A stretch of DNA of 64,000 bases from Imperialibacter sp040222815 (lineage in GTDB: Bacteria > Bacteroidota > Bacteroidia > Cytophagales > Cyclobacteriaceae): contig NZ_JAVKCH010000019.1 of NCBI RefSeq assembly GCF_040222815.1, positions 372,001 through 436,000 of the forward strand, read 5' to 3'. The position numbers and the translations under genes are program-made. The notes below the pieces were generated by a model. It saw only the letters and a program-made list of their open reading frames with translations. It ran no database searches and was not told the origin of the DNA. Positions within the stretch are counted from its first letter, which is position 1. The number at the start of each line of letters is the position of its first letter. Positions 51,103-59,001 of the stretch are shown piece by piece.

Positions 51103-51648
51103 ATGCAATTTTTCAAAATTCTCTCCCTGGCGCTAGCGCTGTCTGTTTTTGGTTGCAAACGCCCAGCGGCAAAACAATCAAATGCCGTTGTGGTTACCGG
51201 CACAGTATTCGAAACGCAGTCATATTGCGGAGGAGCTGCGCCCAGCGAGGATAGGTTGGCCCAAATGAAAATACCAAAACCACTTGCCGGGAAAGTAATC
51301 TACCTGAAGTCCGGAAAGGTCAACAACCCGGAGGCACCAGTGGTGGCTGAGGTGACAGCGGACGAAAGAGGGGAGTTTTCGGTTAGCCTGGAACCAGGGT
51401 TTTATGTAATGGTAGATGAGAAGAGAGTGGACAAAGCCTCGTACAACTACATGATGTCCAATTTTGCTGAGAAGACAGAGAATTATACCGCTGTCGACAA
51501 GGGCTGCCTGGATAAGTGGGTGGCAGAAGCCAACCTGGTGTTTGAGGTGCTGGCGGAGGCCAATGAGCCACTGAATGTTACTTTTCACAAACCGTGTTCG
51601 TGGAACTCCTTCCCCTGCGTTACCTTTATTGGTGAGCGACCCCGCTAG
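51103..51648 (+). CDS. Lipoprotein of unknown function
   Basis: 181 residues with a lipobox (SVFGC). The mature protein contains a carboxypeptidase-regulatory-like beta domain (VVVTGTVFE, GKVIYLKSG, VTADERGEFSVSLEPGFYVMV) and four cysteines (SYCGG, KGCLDKW, KPCSWNSFPC). The 3' end overlaps the convergent hydroxylase gene by 23 bases. No function is assigned. Confidence 0.75.
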   Translation: MQFFKILSLALALSVFGCKRPAAKQSNAVVVTGTVFETQSYCGGAAPSEDRLAQMKIPKPLAGKVIYLKSGKVNNPEAPVVAEVTADERGEFSVSLEPGFYVMVDEKRVDKASYNYMMSNFAEKTENYTAVDKGCLDKWVAEANLVFEVLAEANEPLNVTFHKPCSWNSFPCVTFIGERPR

Positions 51649-52441
51649 TTTTTCCTGACGTTTTTTCTCTGAAAAGCCTTTCGTATTTCCCGCTTTCGGT
51701 GTTCATCCATTTGTCCCAAAAAGTGAAGTACAATCCATAGTTGGTGTTGAACTCCGAATGGTGCAGGCTGTGATGGGTAGCGCCAATCAGCCATTTGCCC
51801 AGCCAATGCTCATCAAAATTCTCGGGAAAAATCTCAATATCAAGGTGGTTCACAACTGCGCTCACCGTCATGATCACTAACATGGCAAGGATGACATAAA
51901 TGTGCATGGGCAGAAACCACACAATCAGCGGCACAATAATGGCCTGTAGCAGACTTTCCCACGGATGAAAAGAAAAGGCAGTCCACGGAGAGGAAATCAG
52001 GCTTTCGTGATGCGTTTTGTGAACGGCTTTGAACAGCCCGGGCAGGTGCATAAGCCGGTGCGCCCAGTAGTAGTAGGTTTCATGTACAAACAGGGCGATG
52101 ACCAAACTAACTGGCAAATACCAATAACCGTAGGTCGACAGCTCAGTGTAAATGGTAGTTTTCCCTGCTTGCCATGCCCACAGCATTCCCACACCTGAGA
52201 GAGCAAAGATGAAGGAGGTAAGGGCTGAGTAAAAGATTTCTTTTTTGAACTGACCTTTCTTCCAGGTGCCAGTGGATATTTTTCTGGTGGCAAACTTCTG
52301 CCCACCCAATCGGTAGAAGACTCCAAAAAAGATAGCAGAGACGATCACATAGCGGATAAAAACGATCAGGAATAATAATAGAGTGAAGCCTATTACCTCG
52401 TTGGGTTGGCTAAAGTCGATGATTTCAAGTCGTTCGTCCAT
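51626..52441 (-). CDS. Fatty acid hydroxylase / sterol desaturase family
   Basis: 271 residues, polytopic membrane protein with the three His clusters of the family: HETYYYWAHRLMH, HKTHHE and THHSLHHSE. They bind a di-iron centre used for hydroxylation or desaturation of lipids. Several hydrophobic segments surround them. The substrate (fatty acid, carotenoid or sterol-like lipid) cannot be told. Confidence 0.9.
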   Translation of the reverse strand: MDERLEIIDFSQPNEVIGFTLLLFLIVFIRYVIVSAIFFGVFYRLGGQKFATRKISTGTWKKGQFKKEIFYSALTSFIFALSGVGMLWAWQAGKTTIYTELSTYGYWYLPVSLVIALFVHETYYYWAHRLMHLPGLFKAVHKTHHESLISSPWTAFSFHPWESLLQAIIVPLIVWFLPMHIYVILAMLVIMTVSAVVNHLDIEIFPENFDEHWLGKWLIGATHHSLHHSEFNTNYGLYFTFWDKWMNTESGKYERLFREKTSGKTSGVAHQ

Positions 52442-52527
52442 TGGAAGAAATACTGTTTGTCTGCTGCAAGACTATAACTACTTAACTAAATTTGACCCGG
52501 AACGTTTCCGTTAAGAAAGAAAAAAGA

Positions 52528-53295
52528 ATGTCAAGAAACATACTAACCGTCAGCCTGATCATCACATTATATGTCACCTCATGTTCCACCAAAGTTGAGC
52601 AAGCGCAGTCCAACGCCGATCCAAAGGCCCAGGAGGTCGTGGACAATGCTATCGCAAAGCATGGAGGTACTGCCTATGAATCTGTTGCAGTTGGTTTCGA
52701 CTTTCGGGAAAAGCACTATACAGTAGAACGATTTCCTGACCGGTATGTCTACACCCGGTCGTGGCAGGACTCCATTGGCTATGTGGAAGATATTCTCGTC
52801 AACAGCACACAGCTTACCCGCACGGTAGATGGCGACACGGTGGAGCTTACCGACGAGTGGGCGTTCAAATATGCCAACTCGGTAAACTCAGTACTCTATT
52901 TCGCTCTTCTTCCCTACGGCCTCAACGACGCCGCAGTGATAAAAAAATATCTTGGAGAGGTGGCTATCAAAGGCAAGTCTTACCACAAAGTGCAGATCAC
53001 TTTCCAGCAGGAGGGTGGCGGAAAGGACTTCGAAGATGTCTTCATTTACTGGTTCGACAAGGACACCTATCAGCTGGATTATCTGGCTTACTACTACAAT
53101 ACCGACGAAACCGGCATCCGCTTCCGGGAGGCGTATAATCGCCAGACGGTCGACGGCATTCTTTTCCAGGATTACATCAATTACGCACCGATTGATTCAA
53201 CAATTACTGTTCACCAAACGGACGACCAGCTTGAAAAGGGCTTGCTTAAAGAGCTGTCCAGGATAGAGAATGAGAAGCTGGAGAGTTTGAAGTGA
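52528..53295 (+). CDS. Lipoprotein, DUF6503-like
   Basis: 255 residues from the ATG at 52528, with a lipobox (YVTSCST); an upstream ATG at 52492 would add 12 residues ahead of the signal. The mature protein looks like a LolA/DUF6503-type half-barrel (VDNAIAKHGG, FDFREKHYTVER, YWFDKDTYQLDYLAYYYN). Proteins of this type are common in Bacteroidota envelopes, with no known reaction. Confidence 0.75.
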   Translation: MSRNILTVSLIITLYVTSCSTKVEQAQSNADPKAQEVVDNAIAKHGGTAYESVAVGFDFREKHYTVERFPDRYVYTRSWQDSIGYVEDILVNSTQLTRTVDGDTVELTDEWAFKYANSVNSVLYFALLPYGLNDAAVIKKYLGEVAIKGKSYHKVQITFQQEGGGKDFEDVFIYWFDKDTYQLDYLAYYYNTDETGIRFREAYNRQTVDGILFQDYINYAPIDSTITVHQTDDQLEKGLLKELSRIENEKLESLK

Positions 53296-53303
53296 TGGTG
53301 AAT

Positions 53304-53351
53304 GCTTTTTTAATAGCCCAGGGTTTAAACCCCGGGCTATTAGAAAAAGCG
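53304..53351. terminator. Long palindrome between convergent genes
   Basis: GCTTTTTT-AATAGCCC-A-GGGTTTAAACCC-C-GGGCTATTA-GAAAAAGC reads as one near-perfect inverted repeat of roughly 47 bases. It lies between the convergent lipoprotein and epimerase genes, so it may stop transcription from both sides, although neither strand has a free U-tract beyond the stem. Confidence 0.55.
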
Positions 53352-53362
53352 CCCGTTTGATC

Positions 53363-54739
53363 TCAATGCTGCGTTGATTCCAGCAGATTCTTCCCCCTCA
53401 ACATATCCACCGAATTCGACATGCCTCTGAAGTTATGATAGGCAGATTTCCAGATATTGCCTTTGCCCCGTGGTTTCATGTCGGGCTGCTTGTCGAGGCC
53501 ACCAGAATACCAGCCACCATTTTCATGATCGATCAGGTAGGTGTCAACGTATGACCACAATAGCTTGAATTTTTCATAGTACTGGTGCTCATCTTCGGGA
53601 AATAGCTGCGACATCATGAGCAGCGCATTGAGGCCTTCTGCCTGAGCCCACCAGTTTTTGGTGTCCCTGATAATGCGGAAGCCGTCATTGAAGTAGTAGC
53701 CTTCGTCGTAAAAGCCGCCGACCTCGTTGTCCCAGCCAATGCTCAGCGCATGATCGACCATGGTTTTAGCCATGGCCAGGGTTTTTGGATCGTCGTGCAC
53801 GCCCAGCACATGTTCTGCTTCCAGCATCAGGAAGGCTGTTTCCACATCGTGACCAAACGAAACATGGTCGAGGTTGTGATGGCGAAGGATTACCTCTTCC
53901 GTAGAATCCGTGAAAGAAACGGGCTGCCAGTCAGGCGTGAGGAATAGCACCAGATAGCCTTTGGGGTTGGTGATGGTGTCCCTGATTAGATAAAGCAATT
54001 CAGCCAGTCGTTCCTTTACCAACGGGTCGGGCCATACCTGGTAGAGCTCCGTCATAGCCTCCAGCAGGTGGATGCTGCTGTTCTGGTCTTTGTAGCCCAG
54101 GTCAGAGGTGGAGGGGATGGTGTCGGGTCGAACCACCGGCGTTCCATCACGCTCCAGATGCTGGAAGTAGCCAAGCTTGTCGGGGTCGTGGCTGTGCTCT
54201 TCAAGCCAGTAGAAAGCTTTCTTCGCCAGCTCCAGGCCTTCTTCGTCTTTGGTGGCCATATAGTAGGCGGCCAGGCCGTAGATGCCAAATGCATTGCCAT
54301 AGGCCGTTTTGTCCATGGTTTTGGGGTTGCCCTGCTTGTCTACCAGCTGGTAGAAACCGCCCATTTCTTTGTCCCACATCTTGTCACGGAGAAATTTGAA
54401 ACCATGCTCGGCGCCTGTTTTATAATAGGCTTTCTCAGGGTAGCGCTGAAAAGCCTTGGCATTGGTCCATACATGGCGGGCCTGCGTTACAATCATTTTG
54501 TCCTGATTTTCTCCGGGCTTAAAATCATAGGTAAGGCTACTCAAGAACCCGCCATCTTCGTTGTCGACATCCATGGGGTACCATTTGTCGAGCAGCTCGG
54601 TAGTGAGCGACTTCTCCATTGCATCAGCAATTTCAAGTTTTTCTTTTTGGATAGGGTCAGGGGAAGAACAGGAATACACGCATAGGAGCCATACAAATGG
54701 AGCGAACAGCGCTTTGGGAAGATGGAATTTCATTTTCAT
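53363..54739 (-). CDS. N-acylglucosamine 2-epimerase family lipoprotein
   Basis: 458 residues from the ATG at 54739, with a lipobox (LLCVYSCSS); a longer frame to 54811 would bury it. The rest is an (alpha/alpha)6 barrel of the AGE family: DNEDGGFLSSL, RHVWTNAKAF, NAFGIYGLAAYY, HDVETAFLMLEA, NWWAQAEGLNALL, HENGGWYSG. Relatives include cellobiose 2-epimerase and mannose isomerases. The lipid anchor suggests it acts on sugars at the cell envelope. Confidence 0.85.
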   Translation of the reverse strand: MKMKFHLPKALFAPFVWLLCVYSCSSPDPIQKEKLEIADAMEKSLTTELLDKWYPMDVDNEDGGFLSSLTYDFKPGENQDKMIVTQARHVWTNAKAFQRYPEKAYYKTGAEHGFKFLRDKMWDKEMGGFYQLVDKQGNPKTMDKTAYGNAFGIYGLAAYYMATKDEEGLELAKKAFYWLEEHSHDPDKLGYFQHLERDGTPVVRPDTIPSTSDLGYKDQNSSIHLLEAMTELYQVWPDPLVKERLAELLYLIRDTITNPKGYLVLFLTPDWQPVSFTDSTEEVILRHHNLDHVSFGHDVETAFLMLEAEHVLGVHDDPKTLAMAKTMVDHALSIGWDNEVGGFYDEGYYFNDGFRIIRDTKNWWAQAEGLNALLMMSQLFPEDEHQYYEKFKLLWSYVDTYLIDHENGGWYSGGLDKQPDMKPRGKGNIWKSAYHNFRGMSNSVDMLRGKNLLESTQH

Positions 54740-54874
54740 AGTAGTCAGGGTATTGCTTAGGTAGGTGAATATACTAAGACTATTGCGCATATGTGCGCAC
54801 CTGAAAAGCATTATACACCGCCGGACGATAGTCAGGCGGATCGGAAAATGAGACCTTGGTTCAGGATGAGGATA

Positions 54875-55954
54875 CTAGGCCAGTTTCTTCTTCCTGGTCA
54901 CGCTCCAAATAATTATCAGTCCAGCCAGTATCATTGGGATAGACAATATCTGTCCCATGTTGATAGGTAGTGGATTGTTGAATTCTTCCTGCCACACTTT
55001 TACGAATTCGATGAGAAAGCGGGACGTAAAGAGCAGCGTCATGAATATGCCGAAAAGGAGTCCTTCAGGCATTTTAGCTCTCTTCTTACTCCAGAGATAG
55101 TAGAGGAATATGGTGAGAAACACGCAGAAAATGGACTCATAAAGCTGAGCCGGATGCCGTACAATGCCATAGGTGTAGAATTCAGCATAAGTGGTGCCAT
55201 TGGCTTTGTAGAGTTCGTATTTCAGACCGTCGCCGGGATTGTGCCAAATGTATTCGCCCAGATAAGCGGAGTTGCCGAGAATGGTAGGCATTTTAGTTTG
55301 GTAGAAGCTATGGGTTACCTCTTCGTCTACCGGCACTTCGTTGTATTTCACCAGCACGTCGATGGGTGCTCTGCCGGGCACATCGCTGGTGATCTTGGTC
55401 GTGCGACTGATGTCTATTTCCTCAGACCGCACGATATATTGTTTGAGGAAATCTGCCGCAGGAGTAGCAAACACAACACCGTAATTGGAATCAGTCGGCT
55501 CGCCAAGAATTTCGGAATTGGTAAAGTTGCCGAACCGGATAAAGGCACCTGTTAATGCCGTTACAATGGCCACTCTATCGAGGATCCAATAGTACGACAT
55601 GCCCTTCATTTTTCTGGCAAACAGCCACAAGGCGATGAAAATACCGATAGCCCCGCCGTGGCTGGCAAGTCCGCCTTCTCTGATATATAAAATTCTGATG
55701 GGGTCACTTAAATACTCAATCGGGTCATAAAAGAACACATGGCCCAGTCTGGCACCAACTATCGTCGCCACTACCATGTAAAGGGTAAGCGTATCTACTT
55801 CCTTTTCATCCCGGCCGTCAGCCTTGAACACTTTGTACATCACCTGCTGGCTTACAATGAAGCCGAGTGCGAAAAGCAATCCGTACCAGCGCACATCAAA
55901 ACTTCCAATATTAAAAATTGCGGGATCGGGATTCCAAATAAGGTATGATAGCAT
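54875..55954 (-). CDS. lgt: Prolipoprotein diacylglyceryl transferase
   Basis: 359 residues, polytopic. It transfers a diacylglyceryl group to the lipobox Cys, the first step of lipoprotein maturation. Seen are the SHGGAIG block, RFGNFTNSEILGEP and RHPAQLYES, all conserved in Lgt. The protein is about 70-90 residues longer than E. coli Lgt because of an insertion around residues 170-250. It follows trkH by 15 bases. Many lipoproteins in this window depend on it. Confidence 0.95.
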   Translation of the reverse strand: MLSYLIWNPDPAIFNIGSFDVRWYGLLFALGFIVSQQVMYKVFKADGRDEKEVDTLTLYMVVATIVGARLGHVFFYDPIEYLSDPIRILYIREGGLASHGGAIGIFIALWLFARKMKGMSYYWILDRVAIVTALTGAFIRFGNFTNSEILGEPTDSNYGVVFATPAADFLKQYIVRSEEIDISRTTKITSDVPGRAPIDVLVKYNEVPVDEEVTHSFYQTKMPTILGNSAYLGEYIWHNPGDGLKYELYKANGTTYAEFYTYGIVRHPAQLYESIFCVFLTIFLYYLWSKKRAKMPEGLLFGIFMTLLFTSRFLIEFVKVWQEEFNNPLPINMGQILSIPMILAGLIIIWSVTRKKKLA

Positions 55955-55969
55955 TCTTTTGACGTTGAT

Positions 55970-57430
55970 TTAACTGTGTTTTCTCCAGAAGTAGGGCGTA
56001 AATAACATAAGAACAGTAAACAATTCCAACCTGCCCACAAGCATTAAAAAGGAAAGTATCCACTTAGCAACGACGGGCAGATGAGCGAAATTGTCGACCG
56101 GCCCAACGGTACCCAAGCCCGGGCCGATATTACCCAGGCAGGTGGCCACAGAGCCAATGGCCGTCATGAAGTCGACGCCGGTGGCGGCAATGACTACCGA
56201 GCCAACGCCAAACACGCTGATGTAGATCATGATAAAGGCAAGGATATTAAAGGTAATGTCCCTGGTTATAGCCTTTTTATTGAATCGCACCGGAATCACT
56301 GCCGACGGGTGAATCTGCCTTTTTAGCTCAAGCACGCTGTTCTTGAAAAGAATCACATGGCGCACAATTTTCACTCCGCCAGCCGTGGAACCAGCCGAGG
56401 CGCCGAAGAACATTAGCACAAAGAAGAGCACGGTGAGAAACGGTGTCCATGAGGTATAGTCCGCTGATACATAGCCAGTGGTTGTCACCACCGACACCAC
56501 CTGAAAGAGTCCGTCACGAAAGGATTTTTCAAAAGAGGAATCACTGACAAAATAGATGGTGAGTGCCACCAGGAGCGCATTGAAAGAGCAAAACAGCACG
56601 TAGTATTTAAACTCTTCGTTGGAAAAAACCTTTTTGAAGTATCCTTTAAAAATAAAGTACGTCATGGTGAAATTGGTACCTGCCAAAAACATGAACACAA
56701 TGATCACATACTGTATAAAAGGTGAAGTGTAGTAGGCGATACTGGCGTTTTTGGTAGAAAATCCACCAGTGGCCATGGTTGTCAGGGCGTGGTTGATAGC
56801 ATCGTAGAAGGTCATGCCACCTATCCAAAGCAACACTGTTTCTATGCCGGTAAGTCCGATGTAAATCAGCCAAAGACGTTTGGCAGTTTCCTTGATGCGG
56901 GGTTGTAGTTTGTCGGGAGAAATGCCCGGAGCTTCCGCTACAAATAGCTGCATACCACCGATGCCCAGTATTGGCAACACGGCTACCGCCAGCACAATAA
57001 TTCCCATGCCACCGATCCACTGAGTGAGGCTTCGCCAGAAAAGAATGCCTTTGTGTACCGACTCAATGTCAGTGAGAATGGAGGCGCCTGTGGTAGAGTA
57101 GCCCGAGATAGTTTCAAAGAAGGCATTGGTGAAATTGGGAATGGCACCGCTGAGGATGTAGGGGAGGGAGCCAAAAAGGGACATCAAAAACCAACCAAGT
57201 GTTACTATTAGATATCCGTCTCGTTTTTTTAGTTCTTTGTCTTTGATCTTTCGGGTCGAAAACCACATCATAAAGCCGGTGCCAAGTGTGATGGCGCTGG
57301 CAAGCGAAATTCCCGGTAGGTCACCCTCGTTGTAAGAAAGGGAAATCGGAATACAGAGTAGCATCAATATCCCATTCATAATGAGCAAAACGCTCAGGAT
57401 ATTCGCCATCACCGGTACATTGAATCTCAT
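55970..57430 (-). CDS. trkH: Trk-type potassium uptake protein, membrane subunit
   Basis: 486 residues with repeated pore-like segments (ETISGYSTTGAS, TTMATGGFSTKNAS, QVVSVVTTTGYV, TCLGNIGPG), each carrying the selectivity-filter Gly of TrkH/KtrB channels. It imports potassium together with the TrkA-type gating subunit encoded just upstream, with a four-base overlap (ATGA). Confidence 0.95.
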   Translation of the reverse strand: MRFNVPVMANILSVLLIMNGILMLLCIPISLSYNEGDLPGISLASAITLGTGFMMWFSTRKIKDKELKKRDGYLIVTLGWFLMSLFGSLPYILSGAIPNFTNAFFETISGYSTTGASILTDIESVHKGILFWRSLTQWIGGMGIIVLAVAVLPILGIGGMQLFVAEAPGISPDKLQPRIKETAKRLWLIYIGLTGIETVLLWIGGMTFYDAINHALTTMATGGFSTKNASIAYYTSPFIQYVIIVFMFLAGTNFTMTYFIFKGYFKKVFSNEEFKYYVLFCSFNALLVALTIYFVSDSSFEKSFRDGLFQVVSVVTTTGYVSADYTSWTPFLTVLFFVLMFFGASAGSTAGGVKIVRHVILFKNSVLELKRQIHPSAVIPVRFNKKAITRDITFNILAFIMIYISVFGVGSVVIAATGVDFMTAIGSVATCLGNIGPGLGTVGPVDNFAHLPVVAKWILSFLMLVGRLELFTVLMLFTPYFWRKHS

Positions 57431-58767
57431 TTAAAGAAACTTTCTACTTTATGAAGACATTCGGGGCGAATCAAAACGACAACCCGATCTTTTGGCTCGA
57501 AACGGAAAGAACCTCTCACTGTGTGTCCTCTCCCTCTCCTGATCACGCCACCCACAACGGCAGACTTAGGAAAGTCAAGATTGCGCAATTCATCTGCTAA
57601 TATCTTGCTTTCCGGCTTTACTTCAAACTCCAGTATTTCCGCATCCACGCCGTGAATACTCGTTAGGTTGAGCACTTCTCCTTTTCTAATGTACCGGAAA
57701 ATGAAGTTGGCAGCGATCAGCTTCTTGTTGATCATCGTATCCACGCCGATATTCTGTGAAAGGTGGATATAATCGATGTTTTCTACCAGGGCAATGGTCT
57801 TATTCACGCCGTGGTTTTTGGCCACAAGGCAAGAAATAATATTGGTTTCTGAGTTTCCTGTTACTGCAATGAAAGCATCCATATCGGTGATGCCTTCTTC
57901 CATCAGCAAGTCGATATCACGTCCGTCGCCATTGATGATCAGGGTGTCGGGTAGCATGTCGGCCAGCTCAAAGCACTTCTCCTTGTCCTGCTCAATCAGC
58001 TTGATATTATACTTTTTAGAAAGGCGCCTGGCGGTGTTGATGCCTACTTTGGAACCGCCAAGTATCATGATATTCTTGATGTCTGTTCTCTTTTTCCCTG
58101 AAAGATCCATCACTCTGTCGACGCCGTCGGGTTGAGCAATGAAATAGGCGTGGTCATTGGCCTTGAACGAATTTTCGCCATGAGGGATGATGGTCTCGTT
58201 GTTCCTCAAAATGGCCACCGTGGTGAAGCTATTGTCGGGGTTGAGGTAAGCGGTTTCGCTGAGCGTTTTTTCAGCCAGCTCCCCATTGTCATCGATCGTG
58301 ATACCGACCAGCGAAAGCAGGCCGTTGTCGAAGTCGAATGTGTCGGTGAGGGCTGACTCACGAAGGAGTCGTTTAATTTCTTTTGCGGCTAACGATTCGG
58401 GAGAAATGATTTCGTCAATGCCTATTGTTTTGAGGTCGAGGATATCTTTGCCGAGAAGAAACTCTATGTTGCTGATCCTGGCAACAGTGCGCTTGGCACC
58501 GAGGTTTTTGCCAATAATGCATGTGGCAATATTGGTTTCCTCATTGGAAGTAACCGAAATCAAAAGGTCTGCCTTGCTTATGTTCGCATCCAGTAAAACG
58601 CTATAGGATGTCGAACTTCCCCTGATAGTTGCCACGTCCAAATGGTTGGCAGCATACTTTAGTTTTTCCTGGTCAAGATCAATCAGAATGATATCTTGTT
58701 CTTCGTAGGCGAGCAGCTTTGCTAAGTGAAATCCTACGTCTCCTGCCCCTGCTATTATTATTCTCAT
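57427..58767 (-). CDS. trkA: Trk potassium system, NAD-binding regulatory subunit
   Basis: 446 residues with two RCK units: MRIIIAGAGDVGFHLAKLL with acidic LIDLD, and IMILGGSKVGINTARRL with LIEQD, each followed by a TrkA-C domain. It gates TrkH in response to nucleotides. It is the first gene of the trkA-trkH-lgt operon; a TATATTTG box lies about 27 bases upstream of the ATG. Confidence 0.95.
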   Translation of the reverse strand: MRIIIAGAGDVGFHLAKLLAYEEQDIILIDLDQEKLKYAANHLDVATIRGSSTSYSVLLDANISKADLLISVTSNEETNIATCIIGKNLGAKRTVARISNIEFLLGKDILDLKTIGIDEIISPESLAAKEIKRLLRESALTDTFDFDNGLLSLVGITIDDNGELAEKTLSETAYLNPDNSFTTVAILRNNETIIPHGENSFKANDHAYFIAQPDGVDRVMDLSGKKRTDIKNIMILGGSKVGINTARRLSKKYNIKLIEQDKEKCFELADMLPDTLIINGDGRDIDLLMEEGITDMDAFIAVTGNSETNIISCLVAKNHGVNKTIALVENIDYIHLSQNIGVDTMINKKLIAANFIFRYIRKGEVLNLTSIHGVDAEILEFEVKPESKILADELRNLDFPKSAVVGGVIRRGRGHTVRGSFRFEPKDRVVVLIRPECLHKVESFFK

Positions 58768-58793
58768 TTGATACTCTGATCAAAAAGTGACTG

Positions 58794-58801
58794 CAAATAT
58801 A
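58794..58801 (-). promoter_or_regulatory. Candidate -7 box of the trkA operon
   Basis: TATATTTG on the minus strand fits TAnnTTTG. The -33 region is T-rich but lacks a clean TTG at 19 bases. Confidence 0.5.
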
Positions 58802-59001
58802 GAAAATAAACCATAGCCTGTGTAAAACCTTCAGATTGTTAACACGGCACATTTGAGCCAGAGCGAACTGATCCATACGGGACATTAATTGGCTAATAAT
58901 AGTTCGGAAAATATTATCTTCATGGTTTAACACGTAACAAAAATTACTTTTTTCAGAAGACTCTACACTCAAATACTCATTCATTAACCAAACAAAAATC
59001 C